A DNA stretch of 64,000 bases from an uncultured Peptostreptococcaceae bacterium. Lineage in GTDB: Bacteria; Bacillota; Clostridia; Peptostreptococcales; Anaerovoracaceae. The DNA lies in the NCBI GenBank assembly GCA_910588185.1, contig CAJUQR010000002.1, forward strand, positions 128,318 to 192,317, given 5' to 3'. The position numbers and the translations under genes were made by a program. A model generated the notes under the pieces. That model ran no database searches and had not been told where the DNA came from. It worked only from the letters and a program-made list of their open reading frames with translations. Shown here one piece after another: positions 23,023-32,800 of this stretch; position 1 is the stretch's first letter; each line of letters opens with the position of its first letter.

Positions 23023-24306
23023 TTATATTTGATTTAAAGCATTTTTTACATCTTCAATCAGATCGTCTATATTTTCAAGTCCCACTGACAATCTTATCAA
23101 ATCTTCTGCAACTCCTGCTTCAGATAGCTGAACATCTGTCATTTGTCTGTGGGTTGAGCTGGCAGGGTGGAGACAGCAAGTTCTTGAGTCAGCCACATGC
23201 GTTTCAATAGAAGCTAAAGTTAGATGACCCATAAATTCTTCAGCTTTTTTGCGTCCTCCTTTAATTCCAAAACTTATAACTCCACAAGAACCGTTAGGTA
23301 AATATTTCTTAGCCAGTTCATGGTATTTATTTGATTCCAAATCAGGATAGTTCACCCAAGAAATTTTATCATTACTTTCAAGGAATTCGGCCATTTTCAT
23401 TGCATTGCTGCAGTGACGTTCCATGCGTATAGGAAGACTTTCAAGTCCTAAACTAAGTAAAAATGCACTCTGCGGTGATGGAGTAGAGCCAAAGTCACGC
23501 ATGAGCTGAGCTACTGCTTTTGTTATAAAAGCTCCTTCAAGACCGAAACGTTTTGTGTATGTTACTCCGTGATAGCTTTCGTCAGGTGTGCATAATCCAG
23601 GGAACTTATCAGGATATTTGGCCCAGTCAAATTTTCCGCTGTCAACGATGCATCCTCCAATTGTAGCCGCATGTCCTTCCATATATTTTGTGGTAGAATG
23701 AGTTACTATATCTGCTCCCCATTCGAAAGGCCTGCAATTTACAGGCGTTGCAAAGGTATTATCTATTATGAGCGGAACGCCGTGATCGTGAGCTGCTTTT
23801 GCAAATTTTTCTATATCCAAAACAGTCAGTGCAGGATTTGCAATAGTTTCACCGAAAACTGCTTTTGTGTTAGGCTTAAATGCTGCATTTAATTCTTCTT
23901 CAGTACAGTCTGGATTTACAAAAGTAAATTCTATACCCATACGCTGCATTGTCACAGAAAAAAGATTGAATGTTCCGCCGTAAATAGTTGAGGATGCAAC
24001 TATATGGTCTTTGCATGATGCTATATTAAAAATAGCAAAGAAGTTTGCAGCTTGGCCAGAACTTGTGAGCATGGCAGCTGTTCCGCCTTCTAAAGCAGCT
24101 ATTTTTTTTGCAACCATATCACATGTAGGGTTTGCAAGTCTTGAATACATATATCCGTCAGATTCTAAATCAAACAGCTTGCCCATATCGGCGCTTGTGT
24201 CATATCTGTAAGTAGTGCTTTGAACTATGGGAAGCTGACGAGGTTGTCCGTTTCCGGGATTGTAGCCGCCTTGCACACATATTGTTTCAATATTTTGTTT
24301 TTTCAT
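23023..24306 (-). CDS. metY: O-acetylhomoserine sulfhydrylase / aminocarboxypropyltransferase
   Basis: A 427-residue Cys/Met-metabolism PLP enzyme of the MetY type, making homocysteine from O-acetylhomoserine and sulfide (or methanethiol to methionine). Motifs: TICVQGGYNPGNGQPRQLPI near the N-terminus, SSGQAANFF, the PLP-lysine segment STTKYMEGH (about residue 210) and SRTCCLHPASSTHRQM near 375, the last characteristic of the sulfhydrylase group compared with cystathionine lyases. A GTG upstream (24327) would add seven residues but contains the SD; the ATG at 24306 follows AAGGAG by eight bases. The gene stands alone, with a promoter about 35 bp upstream and a leader too short for a SAM or T-box element. 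Methionine gamma-lyase is the main alternative. Confidence 0.9.
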   Translation of the reverse strand: MKKQNIETICVQGGYNPGNGQPRQLPIVQSTTYRYDTSADMGKLFDLESDGYMYSRLANPTCDMVAKKIAALEGGTAAMLTSSGQAANFFAIFNIASCKDHIVASSTIYGGTFNLFSVTMQRMGIEFTFVNPDCTEEELNAAFKPNTKAVFGETIANPALTVLDIEKFAKAAHDHGVPLIIDNTFATPVNCRPFEWGADIVTHSTTKYMEGHAATIGGCIVDSGKFDWAKYPDKFPGLCTPDESYHGVTYTKRFGLEGAFITKAVAQLMRDFGSTPSPQSAFLLSLGLESLPIRMERHCSNAMKMAEFLESNDKISWVNYPDLESNKYHELAKKYLPNGSCGVISFGIKGGRKKAEEFMGHLTLASIETHVADSRTCCLHPASSTHRQMTDVQLSEAGVAEDLIRLSVGLENIDDLIEDVKNALNQI

Positions 24307-24338
24307 ATTTAGTCTCCTTGTAAGCACAAATTATATAT

Positions 24339-24368
24339 ATTATAATACTTTACCGGCTTAAATTACAA
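24339..24368 (-). promoter_or_regulatory. sigma-A-type promoter for metY
   Basis: On the minus strand, TTGTAA (24368-24363) and TATAAT (24344-24339) lie 18 bp apart, about 30 bp ahead of the metY start. Confidence 0.55.
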
Positions 24369-24407
24369 GAAAAATAAGAGTCGATTTTAATTATATAAAC
24401 AATAATA

Positions 24408-24435
24408 AAAGCTAGTGCTCAAACGCACTAGCTTT
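24408..24435 (-). terminator. terminator of the Cys-rich coat-like gene
   Basis: An 8-bp core stem GCTAGTGC/GCACTAGC (24411-24418 with 24425-24432), extended by A-T pairs, is followed on the minus strand by TTTTATTATT. It lies directly after the stop at 24444. Confidence 0.85.
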
Positions 24436-24443
24436 GTAATAAA

Positions 24444-25451
24444 TTATCTTCTCGGCTGAGGCCTTTGAGGTCTACATCCGCATTCATCTCTTGGCGGTCT
24501 TTCTTCACATGAACAGCAATCATCCTGATCACCGCCTACGCCTCCGCAGTTTTCTTCAGTATCCTCTGGTCTAATTTGATTAGGGAACAGAGGAGGGAAG
24601 GTTGTGCAGATAGCGTTCTGCTGTACAGCAGCCTGTGCATATCCTGTGGAAAGAACACAAAGCTGTACCGGAACGACGATTTTTTTCTCGCATGTTACAC
24701 ATATAGCTATGATGAGATTGCCGCATACGCATCCATTTGAGTCTACTGTAAGGTCTCTGCCGCAGTTATTTGTCGCAAGTCTAGCTTCGCAAGCTGAGTT
24801 ACAGAATTCAGTAAATCTAGGTAAGAATGCTGTATCTATTGCAGACGGCATACAAATTTCAAAAAAGTTGGTAAGTACCAGTGGCTGAGATTCTTCTGCA
24901 ATGTTTACATTGGTGCATACAGTGAATATAACATCATTGTTGCAGCTGTCGCAAAGAAGTAAATCCAGTTCTATAATTACATTACCTGTAATAGCAATGT
25001 TTTGAGTACCAAATATAGGGGTACCCATGCATTTATCATCACAGTGATCGGTTTCTGCATAAAGCAGTCTTTCTGAGAAATTGCCGTCGGCGCCTACAAC
25101 AGTTAGGTATTCACCTTTGCAATTCTGAAGAAAAGTTGCACCTGAAATACTTGTATTAACATCTAACTTTAAGTTACATGGATCATCAACATTGTAAGGG
25201 TTAAAGCTTCTCCTGCATCTAATATCTATAACTCTTTTTACTCTGTGTCCCGCAGGAATCTGCGGAGTGAAGGTCTGATTCTGAACAGTTTTCATACCTT
25301 GTAAGTTGAATAAAACTGCATCGAATACCTTTTGAACATAGATAGGCTCTGATTTTACGCTATCTAAGTCACCGTTAAATTCACAGAGGGTATTGGCGTT
25401 ACAGCAATTTTGATAGAGGTCTTGGGAAACCCTTCCACCAAAGCAGCTCAT
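24444..25451 (-). CDS. Cys-rich protein, probable spore-surface component
   Basis: A 335-residue protein I do not place in a named family. It has about 30 cysteines spread through otherwise beta-strand-like, Val/Ile/Thr/Asn-rich sequence, and a proline/arginine/cysteine tail (DDCCSCEERPPRDECGC region, ending RPQRPQPRR). There is no signal peptide. Composition of this kind is usual for spore coat or exosporium proteins that cross-link after mother-cell synthesis. Upstream, on the same strand, an AC...CATANNNTA pattern (25490-25517) resembles mother-cell sigma-K/sigma-E promoters, which supports a sporulation role. It is monocistronic, with AAGGAGG about six bases before the ATG and its own terminator. 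A non-spore structural protein cannot be excluded. Confidence 0.65.
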   Translation of the reverse strand: MSCFGGRVSQDLYQNCCNANTLCEFNGDLDSVKSEPIYVQKVFDAVLFNLQGMKTVQNQTFTPQIPAGHRVKRVIDIRCRRSFNPYNVDDPCNLKLDVNTSISGATFLQNCKGEYLTVVGADGNFSERLLYAETDHCDDKCMGTPIFGTQNIAITGNVIIELDLLLCDSCNNDVIFTVCTNVNIAEESQPLVLTNFFEICMPSAIDTAFLPRFTEFCNSACEARLATNNCGRDLTVDSNGCVCGNLIIAICVTCEKKIVVPVQLCVLSTGYAQAAVQQNAICTTFPPLFPNQIRPEDTEENCGGVGGDQDDCCSCEERPPRDECGCRPQRPQPRR

Positions 25452-25489
25452 ATAATTACCTCCTTAAATAGTCCAATATCTTTCTCTGA

Positions 25490-25517
25490 TAATATATGAA
25501 AAACTTTGAAAGTGTGT
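25490..25517 (-). promoter_or_regulatory. possible sporulation (sigma-K/E-like) promoter
   Basis: On the minus strand CATATATTA (25498-25490) fits CATANNNTA, with AC pairs 15 and 17 bases upstream. No sigma-A -10/-35 pair was seen here. The motif is short, so chance is possible. Confidence 0.4.
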
Positions 25518-25557
25518 TACAATACAAATATTATTTCTGTTTTAGGGGGACTTACAG

Positions 25558-26805
25558 ATGGTAAATATTAAAAAGCTTAATTGCGGAGTTAGATTAGTAA
25601 CCGAAAAGATTTCCCATGTACAATCTGCCGCCATTGGAATTTGGGTAAAAAACGGCGCGGTAGATGAGTATAAAGAGGTTTCCGGAATCTCTCATTTTAT
25701 AGAACATATGATGTTCAAAGGTACTGAAAATCGAACTGCAAAGAAAATTGCTGAAGATATAGATAAAATTGGTGGTCAGATTAATGCTTTTACCGGCAAA
25801 GAAGCTACATGTTATTACGTAAAAGTTATTAATACTCATTTGTTTGACGGAGCTGAAGTGCTTTTGGATATGTTAAATAATTCAGTATTTGACAGCAAAG
25901 AGATGACAAAAGAGAGACAGGTAATATGTGAAGAAATTAAAATGATAGAAGACCAGCCTGATGATTTAGCACATGATACTGTATGCGAAATGGTATTTAG
26001 AGGTAATGAACTAGGTAATTCCATTATTGGTACAAAGTCATCATTAAAAAGGATTACAAGGCCTGTTATGGTTGATTATAAAAATAAGACTTATACAAAA
26101 GATTCTATAGTAATTTCTGCTTCAGGGAATTTTGATGAAGAAGAACTTGCAAAGTATTTGGAAGATAAGTTTGACAAAATTTTTGATTCAAAACCGGCAA
26201 GAAAAGAGACAGCAGTAGAGTATAAACCTTCATATAAGGTCATCGTCAAAGATATACAGCAGTCACATATATGTATGGCAACAAAAACCATAGCTTTGGG
26301 CGATCCTAGATATTATTCTTTTTCTGTTTTGAATAATATAATGGGAGGAAGTATGAGTTCAAGACTGTTTCAGAATATCAGGGAAGAAAAAGGGCTTGCT
26401 TACAGCGTATATTCTATGAACAGTACTTTTAGTACATCCGGATATTATAATATATATGCGGGAGTCAGCCATGATAAAGTGGCGGCTGCCATAGACGGTA
26501 TTAAGGAAGAACTTGATGTACTTGCGGCTAAGGGCGTAAGCGATGAAGAACTTTCAATGTCTAAAGAACAGTTAAAGAGCAGTTACATATTTGGTCAGGA
26601 GAATGTAGCAAGCAGAATGTTTGCCATAGGTAAAAATTTGCTGCTTCTTGGAAAGGTTTTTACTGCAGAAGAAGTTTTAAAAGGAATAGAAGAAGTAAGC
26701 CATGAAAGTATAAATGCTATTAAGCCTATGATTTGCAATATAGATAATTACAGTGCAGTTTGTGTTAATAGGGATAAAATTAATTTAAAGAAGATGATCA
26801 GGTAA
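25558..26805 (+). CDS. M16-family zinc peptidase (YmxG/processing-peptidase-like)
   Basis: A 415-residue M16B metallopeptidase. The inverted zinc motif HFIEH (His46-Glu49-His50) with the downstream Glu in the NAFTGKEATCYY/EEIKMIEDQP region marks an active subunit; the C-terminal half (with SSRLFQNIREEKGLAYSVYS near 275) is the second M16 repeat. Bacterial members of this length degrade peptides and are commonly encoded beside dut or polynucleotide phosphorylase genes in Firmicutes. GGGGG lies eight bases upstream of the start. dut follows after 11 bases, opening a long run of co-directional housekeeping genes. Role in the cell is not precisely known. Confidence 0.92.
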   Translation: MVNIKKLNCGVRLVTEKISHVQSAAIGIWVKNGAVDEYKEVSGISHFIEHMMFKGTENRTAKKIAEDIDKIGGQINAFTGKEATCYYVKVINTHLFDGAEVLLDMLNNSVFDSKEMTKERQVICEEIKMIEDQPDDLAHDTVCEMVFRGNELGNSIIGTKSSLKRITRPVMVDYKNKTYTKDSIVISASGNFDEEELAKYLEDKFDKIFDSKPARKETAVEYKPSYKVIVKDIQQSHICMATKTIALGDPRYYSFSVLNNIMGGSMSSRLFQNIREEKGLAYSVYSMNSTFSTSGYYNIYAGVSHDKVAAAIDGIKEELDVLAAKGVSDEELSMSKEQLKSSYIFGQENVASRMFAIGKNLLLLGKVFTAEEVLKGIEEVSHESINAIKPMICNIDNYSAVCVNRDKINLKKMIR

Positions 26806-26816
26806 CGGAGTAAAGA

Positions 26817-27263
26817 ATGAACCAAAAAATCAGAGAAATAAAGATAATAAGCAAAAGCGGCAAGCTGCCAAGTTATGAGACAGAAGGTTCAGCAGGAGCT
26901 GACATAAGGGCTTACCTTAAGGAACCTATTACGCTGATGCCTGGAGAGAGAAGACTTATTCCTACCGGTCTTTATGTTCAGTTGCCGCAGGGAATAGAAG
27001 CACAAGTAAGAGCTCGTTCAGGGCTTTCTATAAAACATGGTATAGGGCTTGTCAACGGGGTAGGAACTGTAGACAGTGATTACAGAGGTGAATGGAATGT
27101 ACCTCTTATAAATTTCAGCGATGAACCGTATATAATCAATGACGGAGATAGAATTGCCCAGGTAATATTTTCAGAGTATACACAGGTAGATTTTAAGCTT
27201 ACAGAAGAGATAGATGAGACTGAGAGAGGAAGCGGAGGATTCGGTCATACTGGTATCAAATAA
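26817..27263 (+). CDS. dut: dUTP diphosphatase
   Basis: A 148-residue trimeric dUTPase, converting dUTP to dUMP and keeping uracil out of DNA. All five family motifs are readable: SAGADIRA (1), PGERRLIPTG then ARSGLSIKHG (2), GVGTVDSDYRGEW with the catalytic Asp (3), GDRIAQVIF (4) and the C-terminal P-loop-like ERGSGGFGHTG (5). Normal length. It lies 11 bp after the M16 peptidase gene, and its end is followed within 14 bp by the dgt start, so nucleotide clean-up enzymes are grouped before the primase gene. Confidence 0.97.
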   Translation: MNQKIREIKIISKSGKLPSYETEGSAGADIRAYLKEPITLMPGERRLIPTGLYVQLPQGIEAQVRARSGLSIKHGIGLVNGVGTVDSDYRGEWNVPLINFSDEPYIINDGDRIAQVIFSEYTQVDFKLTEEIDETERGSGGFGHTGIK

Positions 27264-27276
27264 AGAAGGTGTTAGA

Positions 27277-28287
27277 ATGTTATTAAGAGAAGATCTGGAA
27301 AAAAGAGAAATTGAAATACTTTCACCGTTTGCCTGCAAAAGCGCCATGTCAAGAGGAAGAGCTGTGCCTGAAGAAAAATGTTTAATAAGAACAGAATTTC
27401 AAAGGGATAGAGACAGAATTATACATTCGAAGTCATTTAGAAGGCTTATGCATAAGACTCAGGTGTTTTTAGCGCCAGAAGGCGATCATTTTAGAACAAG
27501 GCTTACTCATACTATTGAAGTGTCACAGATTGCAAGGACTATAGCCAGAAGTTTGAATTTGAATGAGGATTTGACTGAGGCTATTGCCCTTGGTCATGAT
27601 CTGGGCCATACGCCTTTTGGCCATAATGGAGAAGAAATTCTCAACATGGTGCACCCGGGAGGATTTGAACATAATATACAAAGCCTCAGAGTAGTGGATG
27701 TTTTGGAATCTTCTTCATCGAGAAACGGCATGAATTTGACAGAAGAAGTGAGAGATGGAATTGTCAATCATACCGGAGGAGGTAAACCTTTTACTCTTGA
27801 AGGGCAGATAGTTAAAATAAGTGACAGGATAGCATACATAAATCATGATATAGATGATGCGCTCAGAAGCAATGTTATTTCTATGGAAGATATTCCGTCG
27901 TCATCATTAAAATTGTTTGGATACAGTCACAGAGAGAGAATAGATAATATGGTGACTGATGTAATTGTCAACAGCCAGGATAAAGAAGAAATTTTGCAGA
28001 GCAAAGAGTTTAGACTTGAACTTAATGACTTAAGGAATTTCATGTTTGCTCACGTATATAAGAGCAGCAGAGTAAAAAGGGAAGAAGATCTTGCAAAGGT
28101 TGAAGTAGTAATAAAATCACTTTATAAATATTTTCTTAAAAATACTGAAAAATTGCCTTCAGATCTTCAGGAAATTGCCAGAATTGACGGAGCAGGCGAA
28201 GCGGTAAAAGATTATGTGGCAGGTATGACAGACAGATTTGCACTTAACATATATACAGAATTATTTGTTCCTAAAAGTTGGAAATAA
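27277..28287 (+). CDS. dgt: dGTPase-like HD triphosphohydrolase
   Basis: A 336-residue HD-domain protein that hydrolyses dNTPs to deoxynucleosides and triphosphate. HD motif residues appear as RLTHTIEVSQIARTIARS and ALGHDLGHTPFGHNGE, with further ligands in the IVNHTGG and SDRIAYINHDIDD segments. A longer frame opens at 27214 inside dut, but the ATG at 27277 follows an AAGG site by eight bases and gives the usual N-terminus for the Firmicute form, so it is preferred. It precedes dnaG with a short AT-rich hairpin (28332-28353) between. Substrate range (dGTP or all dNTPs) cannot be told. Confidence 0.92.
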   Translation: MLLREDLEKREIEILSPFACKSAMSRGRAVPEEKCLIRTEFQRDRDRIIHSKSFRRLMHKTQVFLAPEGDHFRTRLTHTIEVSQIARTIARSLNLNEDLTEAIALGHDLGHTPFGHNGEEILNMVHPGGFEHNIQSLRVVDVLESSSSRNGMNLTEEVRDGIVNHTGGGKPFTLEGQIVKISDRIAYINHDIDDALRSNVISMEDIPSSSLKLFGYSHRERIDNMVTDVIVNSQDKEEILQSKEFRLELNDLRNFMFAHVYKSSRVKREEDLAKVEVVIKSLYKYFLKNTEKLPSDLQEIARIDGAGEAVKDYVAGMTDRFALNIYTELFVPKSWK

Positions 28288-28363
28288 TTAATTGAAAAAT
28301 AAAAAAAGGAAATTGCTCATTTTTTGCGTATAAAAACATATATTTATGTTTTTGGAGCCTAAA

Positions 28364-30139
28364 ATGAGTTTTTCTTTTAGTAAAGAAGCTGTAGAGGAAT
28401 TGAAAAGTCAAATAGATATAGTGGACGTTATAGGCAGAGCGGTACAGCTTAAACGTGCAGGCGCTAATTATAAGGGGCTTTGTCCTTTTCATAATGAAAA
28501 GACCCCTTCTTTTGTCGTATCTCAGCAAAAACAAATATTTACATGTTTTGGTGGATGCGGTGCATCGGGAGATGTTGTGTCTTTTGTTAAGCGGTATTAT
28601 AATCTTGACTTTAATGAAGCTGTAGAAAAGCTTGCCAATGAATATGGAATTACTATAAAGAAAAACAATTATAGCGACGACAGGGAAAAATATTATGAAA
28701 TAAACAGAGAGGCAGCAAGATTTTTTTATAAATCTATGACTGAAAACAAAAATGCAGGGTATACATATATGCAAAGGCGTGGTATTGCTGACTCTACTAT
28801 AAAAAAGTTCGGATTAGGCTATGCTGACGAAAGTTGGGACAGCCTGTATAATTATTTTAAGAATAAAGGAACGGATGAAAAGATTCTCGTTGAACTTGGT
28901 CTGCTTTCTGAAAAAGGTGGAAAATATTACGATAAATTCAGAAATAGAGTCATGTTTCCCATAATGAATACAAGCGGCAAAGTTATAGGTTTCGGAGGCA
29001 GGGCTCTTGATAATGAAGCTATGCCTAAGTATTTGAATTCACCTGAAAACAGAGTATTCCAAAAAAAGAATAATTTATATGCACTTAATATAACCAGACA
29101 AGATATAGGAAAGGAAGGCATGGCAATAATAGTTGAAGGCTATATGGATGCTATATCCTTATATCAGGGGGGCGTTAAAAATGTAGCGGCTTCTCTTGGA
29201 ACTGCCCTCACGGAAAATCAGGCTAAACTGGTTAATAGATATACAAAGAATGTAGTTCTTTCTTATGATGCTGATGCTGCTGGGCAAAAGGCAGCTCTTC
29301 GAGGCATAGATGTTTTGAAGAATGAGAATTGTAAAGTAAAGGTGCTTCATGTAACAGACGGTAAAGATCCTGATGAATACATAAAGAAAAACGGAAAAGA
29401 AGCTTTTTTAGAACTTATAACAGCTTCTATGCCATATACGGACTATAAACTTCAGGCATATAAGAAAAATTTGAATTTAGACACAGAAGAGGGCAAGTTA
29501 GACTATATGAAGAGAATTGCGCCTATTCTCAGTGAACTTAGTCCTGTAGAAGCAGATTTATACATAAAAAAAATAGCCAAAGATGTGGGAATTGCAGAGG
29601 GTGCAATAAAAATGGAAATCTTAGGCAATAATAATGAAATAGGTGAGAAAAATAAATTTCAGCCAAGAGAAGAAAAGAAAGAAAATGATTATGACATTTC
29701 ACAGATGGAAGTCACAATTATTAAATGTCTTTTAACAGAACCACAGTTAATAGAAGATGTTCTTTCAGAAGAAGAGATATTCGAAAGTGTTTTGGGTAAA
29801 AAAGCAATAAATATTTTATTTGAACTTTATGGTCTTAAAGGAGATTTTCATATTAGTCAGCTGACAGACAGATTGGATCCCGAAGAGAGCCAGACGCTTT
29901 TAGAAACTCTTGAAAATGTCATAGTTTCCGGCAATACGGAAGAAATTTTCAATCAATGTATTGACAGATATAGAATAAATAAACTTAAAGAACGTGAAAA
30001 CAGACTTCTTACGCTTCTTTCACTGGCAGATGAGGAGAATAGTACAGAATCAGCGCGTGAACTTACTATAGAATTGATGGAAGTACAAAAAGAAATAAAG
30101 GCACATGGGGGAAAAGATAATGTCAACAGAAAAAATTAA
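28364..30139 (+). CDS. dnaG: DNA primase
   Basis: A 591-residue primase that makes RNA primers at the replication fork with DnaB helicase. Domains: CHC2 zinc ribbon with Cys40, His43, Cys61, Cys65 ([11 protein letters not shown] and CFGGCGASG), the catalytic core with [14 protein letters not shown] basic segment, the TOPRIM metal site VEGYMD and YDADAAG (about 254-320), and a C-terminal helicase-binding domain. The ATG at 28346 is inside a hairpin; the ATG at 28364 follows GGAG by six bases and is taken as start. A 9-bp AT hairpin (28332-28353) sits against the SD and could modulate initiation. rpoD overlaps the 3' end by 20 bases, the conserved macromolecular synthesis operon arrangement. 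Confidence 0.97.
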   Translation: MSFSFSKEAVEELKSQIDIVDVIGRAVQLKRAGANYKGLCPFHNEKTPSFVVSQQKQIFTCFGGCGASGDVVSFVKRYYNLDFNEAVEKLANEYGITIKKNNYSDDREKYYEINREAARFFYKSMTENKNAGYTYMQRRGIADSTIKKFGLGYADESWDSLYNYFKNKGTDEKILVELGLLSEKGGKYYDKFRNRVMFPIMNTSGKVIGFGGRALDNEAMPKYLNSPENRVFQKKNNLYALNITRQDIGKEGMAIIVEGYMDAISLYQGGVKNVAASLGTALTENQAKLVNRYTKNVVLSYDADAAGQKAALRGIDVLKNENCKVKVLHVTDGKDPDEYIKKNGKEAFLELITASMPYTDYKLQAYKKNLNLDTEEGKLDYMKRIAPILSELSPVEADLYIKKIAKDVGIAEGAIKMEILGNNNEIGEKNKFQPREEKKENDYDISQMEVTIIKCLLTEPQLIEDVLSEEEIFESVLGKKAINILFELYGLKGDFHISQLTDRLDPEESQTLLETLENVIVSGNTEEIFNQCIDRYRINKLKERENRLLTLLSLADEENSTESARELTIELMEVQKEIKAHGGKDNVNRKN

Positions 30140-31307
30140 TGACTACAATGTGAGCGAAAACATAAAAGTAGATGAAGAGACATCAGCGGATAAAAAACAA
30201 GATTTGCTTAATGTACTCATAGAAAAGGGCAAAAAAGATAAAAATCAACTGACATATTCTACTATTGCCGATGTGCTTGAAGCTACAGATTTAGATAAGA
30301 ATCAGGCAGATGACTTATATGAAGTTCTTATGTCAAAGGGCATAGAAATAGTTTCTGAAACAGAGCCTGAAGATTTTGATGTAATTTTAAGTGAAGAAAA
30401 CGATGCGGCAGATGATCCCGATTTGGTAGTGGACGAGTCAGGAGAGATAGACCTTGAAGCGATTATACCAAAAGGCATTGCAGTAGATGATCCTGTTCGC
30501 ATGTATTTAAAAGAGATAGGTAAAGTGCCTCTACTTACAGCAGATGAAGAAATTGAACTTGCAAAGCGTATGGAGCAAGGAGATGAAGAAGCTAAGAAAC
30601 GTCTTTGTGAGGCTAATTTGAGGCTTGTAGTAAGTATTGCAAAGAGATATGTTGGCAGAGGAATGTTATTTCTGGATCTTATTCAAGAGGGAAATTTGGG
30701 CCTTATAAAAGCTGTAGATAAATTTGATTACAGAAAAGGCTTTAAATTTTCTACTTATGCTACATGGTGGATTCGTCAAGCTATAACACGTTCTATAGCT
30801 GACCAGGCAAGGACTATACGTATACCTGTTCATATGGTTGAAACCATAAATAAGCTTATAAGAGTTTCAAGACAGCTTTTGCAGACTTATGGAAGAGAAC
30901 CCAGCCCTGAAGAAATAGGGGTTGAAATGGGTATTTCTGTAGAAAAGGTCAGAGAAATACAAAAAATTGCGCAGGAACCTGTATCGCTTGAGACACCTAT
31001 AGGAGAAGAGGAAGACAGTCATCTCGGTGACTTTATTCCGGATGAAGATGTTCCGGCTCCTGCAGAAGCTGCTGCATTTTCAATGCTTAAAGAACAGCTT
31101 GTAGAAGTTCTCGATACTTTGACCGAAAGAGAACAGAAAGTATTAAAGCTTAGATTTGGTCTTGAAGACGGCAGAGCAAGAACTCTAGAGGAAGTAGGAA
31201 GAGAGTTTGATGTAACAAGAGAGAGAATAAGGCAGATTGAGGCAAAAGCGCTCAGAAAACTCAGACATCCTAGTAGAAGTAAGAAATTGAAGGATTATTT
31301 AGAATAA
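30120..31307 (+). CDS. rpoD: primary sigma factor RpoD/SigA
   Basis: A 395-residue housekeeping sigma-70 factor. Region 1.1 occupies the acidic first ~120 residues; region 1.2 begins [17 protein letters not shown]; region 2 shows the -10-recognising [15 protein letters not shown] and the conserved RTIRIPVHM; region 4.2 ends the protein with [20 protein letters not shown], the -35-recognising helix-turn-helix. Start: the ATG at 30120 follows a GGGGG run by nine bases; the ATG at 30105 is embedded in that run. It overlaps dnaG by 20 bases. The TTGaNN/TATAAT promoters noted elsewhere in this window match this factor. trmK starts four bases after the stop. Confidence 0.98.
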   Translation: MSTEKINDYNVSENIKVDEETSADKKQDLLNVLIEKGKKDKNQLTYSTIADVLEATDLDKNQADDLYEVLMSKGIEIVSETEPEDFDVILSEENDAADDPDLVVDESGEIDLEAIIPKGIAVDDPVRMYLKEIGKVPLLTADEEIELAKRMEQGDEEAKKRLCEANLRLVVSIAKRYVGRGMLFLDLIQEGNLGLIKAVDKFDYRKGFKFSTYATWWIRQAITRSIADQARTIRIPVHMVETINKLIRVSRQLLQTYGREPSPEEIGVEMGISVEKVREIQKIAQEPVSLETPIGEEEDSHLGDFIPDEDVPAPAEAAAFSMLKEQLVEVLDTLTEREQKVLKLRFGLEDGRARTLEEVGREFDVTRERIRQIEAKALRKLRHPSRSKKLKDYLE

Positions 31308-31310
31308 AAT

Positions 31311-32015
31311 ATGATAAATTTGACCCAAAGGCTTGCTTCTATTGCAAGTGAAATAAAAACAGGAGAAACCGTGGCTGACATAGGAACAGATCACGGTTTC
31401 TTGCCGATTTTTTTATGGGAGAGGAACATATCTCCAAAAGTAATAATGTCCGACATAAGCAAGGGATCTTTAAAAAAGGCAGAAGATAATTGTAAACTGC
31501 TATATCCGGATGTTAGCTTTGACTTGCGCCTTGGAAGCGGTATAGATGTAATAGAAAAAGGCGAAGTTGACTGTATAACAATGGCAGGAATGGGAGGTCT
31601 TCTTATGGCTGAAATTTTAAGCAAGGATATAGAAAAGTCTCATTCATATAATAAACTTGTTTTGCAGCCTAGAAATAAAATCGGCGTATTGCGCCATTGG
31701 CTTTATAATAATGGTTTTTCTATTTCAAATGAAAAGCTTGTAAGAGAGGGAAAGTTTATATGTGAGATTATAACAGTGATTCCAAAGGAATGTGCCGTTA
31801 TAAAAAGCATGGGACCTGATCGTATAGAATATCAATATCCTCACAGCCTTATAGATTTTAAAGGTCCTTTAACAGAAGAATACTTAAATAAAAAACTTAG
31901 AGCTGAAAAAATGGTTCTTGAATCAATGATGAAAAGTAAGAATGTTACTTCCGGCGATTTAAGAAAACGTATTTATAGAATAGATTATTTGGAAAGGCTG
32001 ATTAATAAGTTATGA
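31311..32015 (+). CDS. trmK: tRNA (adenine-22-N1)-methyltransferase
   Basis: A 234-residue SAM-dependent methyltransferase of the TrmK family, which methylates A22 in the D-loop of tRNA. The SAM-binding segment is VADIGTDHGFLPI (about residues 22-34), followed by DISKGSLKKAE and the family motif MAGMGGLLMAEIL (about 91-103); the C-terminal part is a coiled coil rich in Lys and Glu. It sits directly after rpoD and overlaps nif3 by four bases (ATGA), an arrangement conserved in Firmicutes that supports the assignment. Confidence 0.93.
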   Translation: MINLTQRLASIASEIKTGETVADIGTDHGFLPIFLWERNISPKVIMSDISKGSLKKAEDNCKLLYPDVSFDLRLGSGIDVIEKGEVDCITMAGMGGLLMAEILSKDIEKSHSYNKLVLQPRNKIGVLRHWLYNNGFSISNEKLVREGKFICEIITVIPKECAVIKSMGPDRIEYQYPHSLIDFKGPLTEEYLNKKLRAEKMVLESMMKSKNVTSGDLRKRIYRIDYLERLINKL

Positions 32016-32788
32016 AGATGACAGAGATTCAAAATGTAATTGAAGCTATGAGTCCTTTAGATTTGCAAGAACAATGGGATAATTCAGGATTTCAGATAAT
32101 TCTTTCAGATGATGAGGTTAACAAGGTGCTGGTTGCCATGGAAGTGACGCAGGCTGTGGCAGATGAGGCTGTAAGGTGTAATGCAGACCTTATAATAACT
32201 CATCATCCTTTGATTTTTAATAAGTTAAATCAAGTTAACAATAATGATGTTATTGGAAATATGATTATTAAGCTTATAAGAGCAGGTATAAGCGTATATT
32301 CAACTCATACTCCTTTTGACAAGTGCAGGGGAGGTAACAATGATTATCTTGCAAGACTGCTTCATCTTTGTAATGTTAAAGTAATGGATTCAGATGATGT
32401 TGGATATTGCAGATATGGATTTACACAGTGTGAATATAATATTGAAGAGTATATTGATAAGGTGTGTGAATGGCTTAAAATAGATAAAAGTTTTGTAAGA
32501 TTCGCTGGAGATACTAAAAAAAGACTAAATAAAGTAGGCATTTGCACAGGAAGCGGAGCTGATTTTATTGAAACAGCTTTTAAAGAAAAATGTGATTTGT
32601 TTATTACCGGAGATGTTAAGTATCATGCGGCTCAAACTGCCAGAGAACTTGGTATTAATGTGCTTGATATAGGTCATTATGGAAGTGAAAAAATTTTTAC
32701 TGAAAATATAGCATTATATTTACGTGAAAATACTGATGTATGTGTTATAATGTCCGAAAAGGATTTAAATCCTTTTGTGAAAATATAA
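32012..32788 (+). CDS. Nif3-like dinuclear metal-centre protein (YqfO type)
   Basis: A 258-residue NIF3-family protein. Its predicted metal ligands are visible: THHPLIF (about 64-70), STHTPFDKCRGGNN with the second histidine/aspartate set, and the late GHYGSEKIF. The family forms hexameric rings with two metals per subunit and has been linked to GTP cyclohydrolase I type 2 activity, but the cellular role is poorly defined. It overlaps trmK by four bases and is translationally coupled. The short form here lacks the inserted middle domain of B. subtilis YqfO. A 34-codon gene and RNase P RNA follow. Confidence 0.92.
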   Translation: MKMTEIQNVIEAMSPLDLQEQWDNSGFQIILSDDEVNKVLVAMEVTQAVADEAVRCNADLIITHHPLIFNKLNQVNNNDVIGNMIIKLIRAGISVYSTHTPFDKCRGGNNDYLARLLHLCNVKVMDSDDVGYCRYGFTQCEYNIEEYIDKVCEWLKIDKSFVRFAGDTKKRLNKVGICTGSGADFIETAFKEKCDLFITGDVKYHAAQTARELGINVLDIGHYGSEKIFTENIALYLRENTDVCVIMSEKDLNPFVKI

Positions 32789-32800
32789 AAGAGGTATACT

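Noticed and set aside
24307..24443. SAM riboswitch or T-box upstream of metY
   Set aside because: The promoter lies about 30 bp from the start codon, leaving no room for either element, and no signature bases are present.
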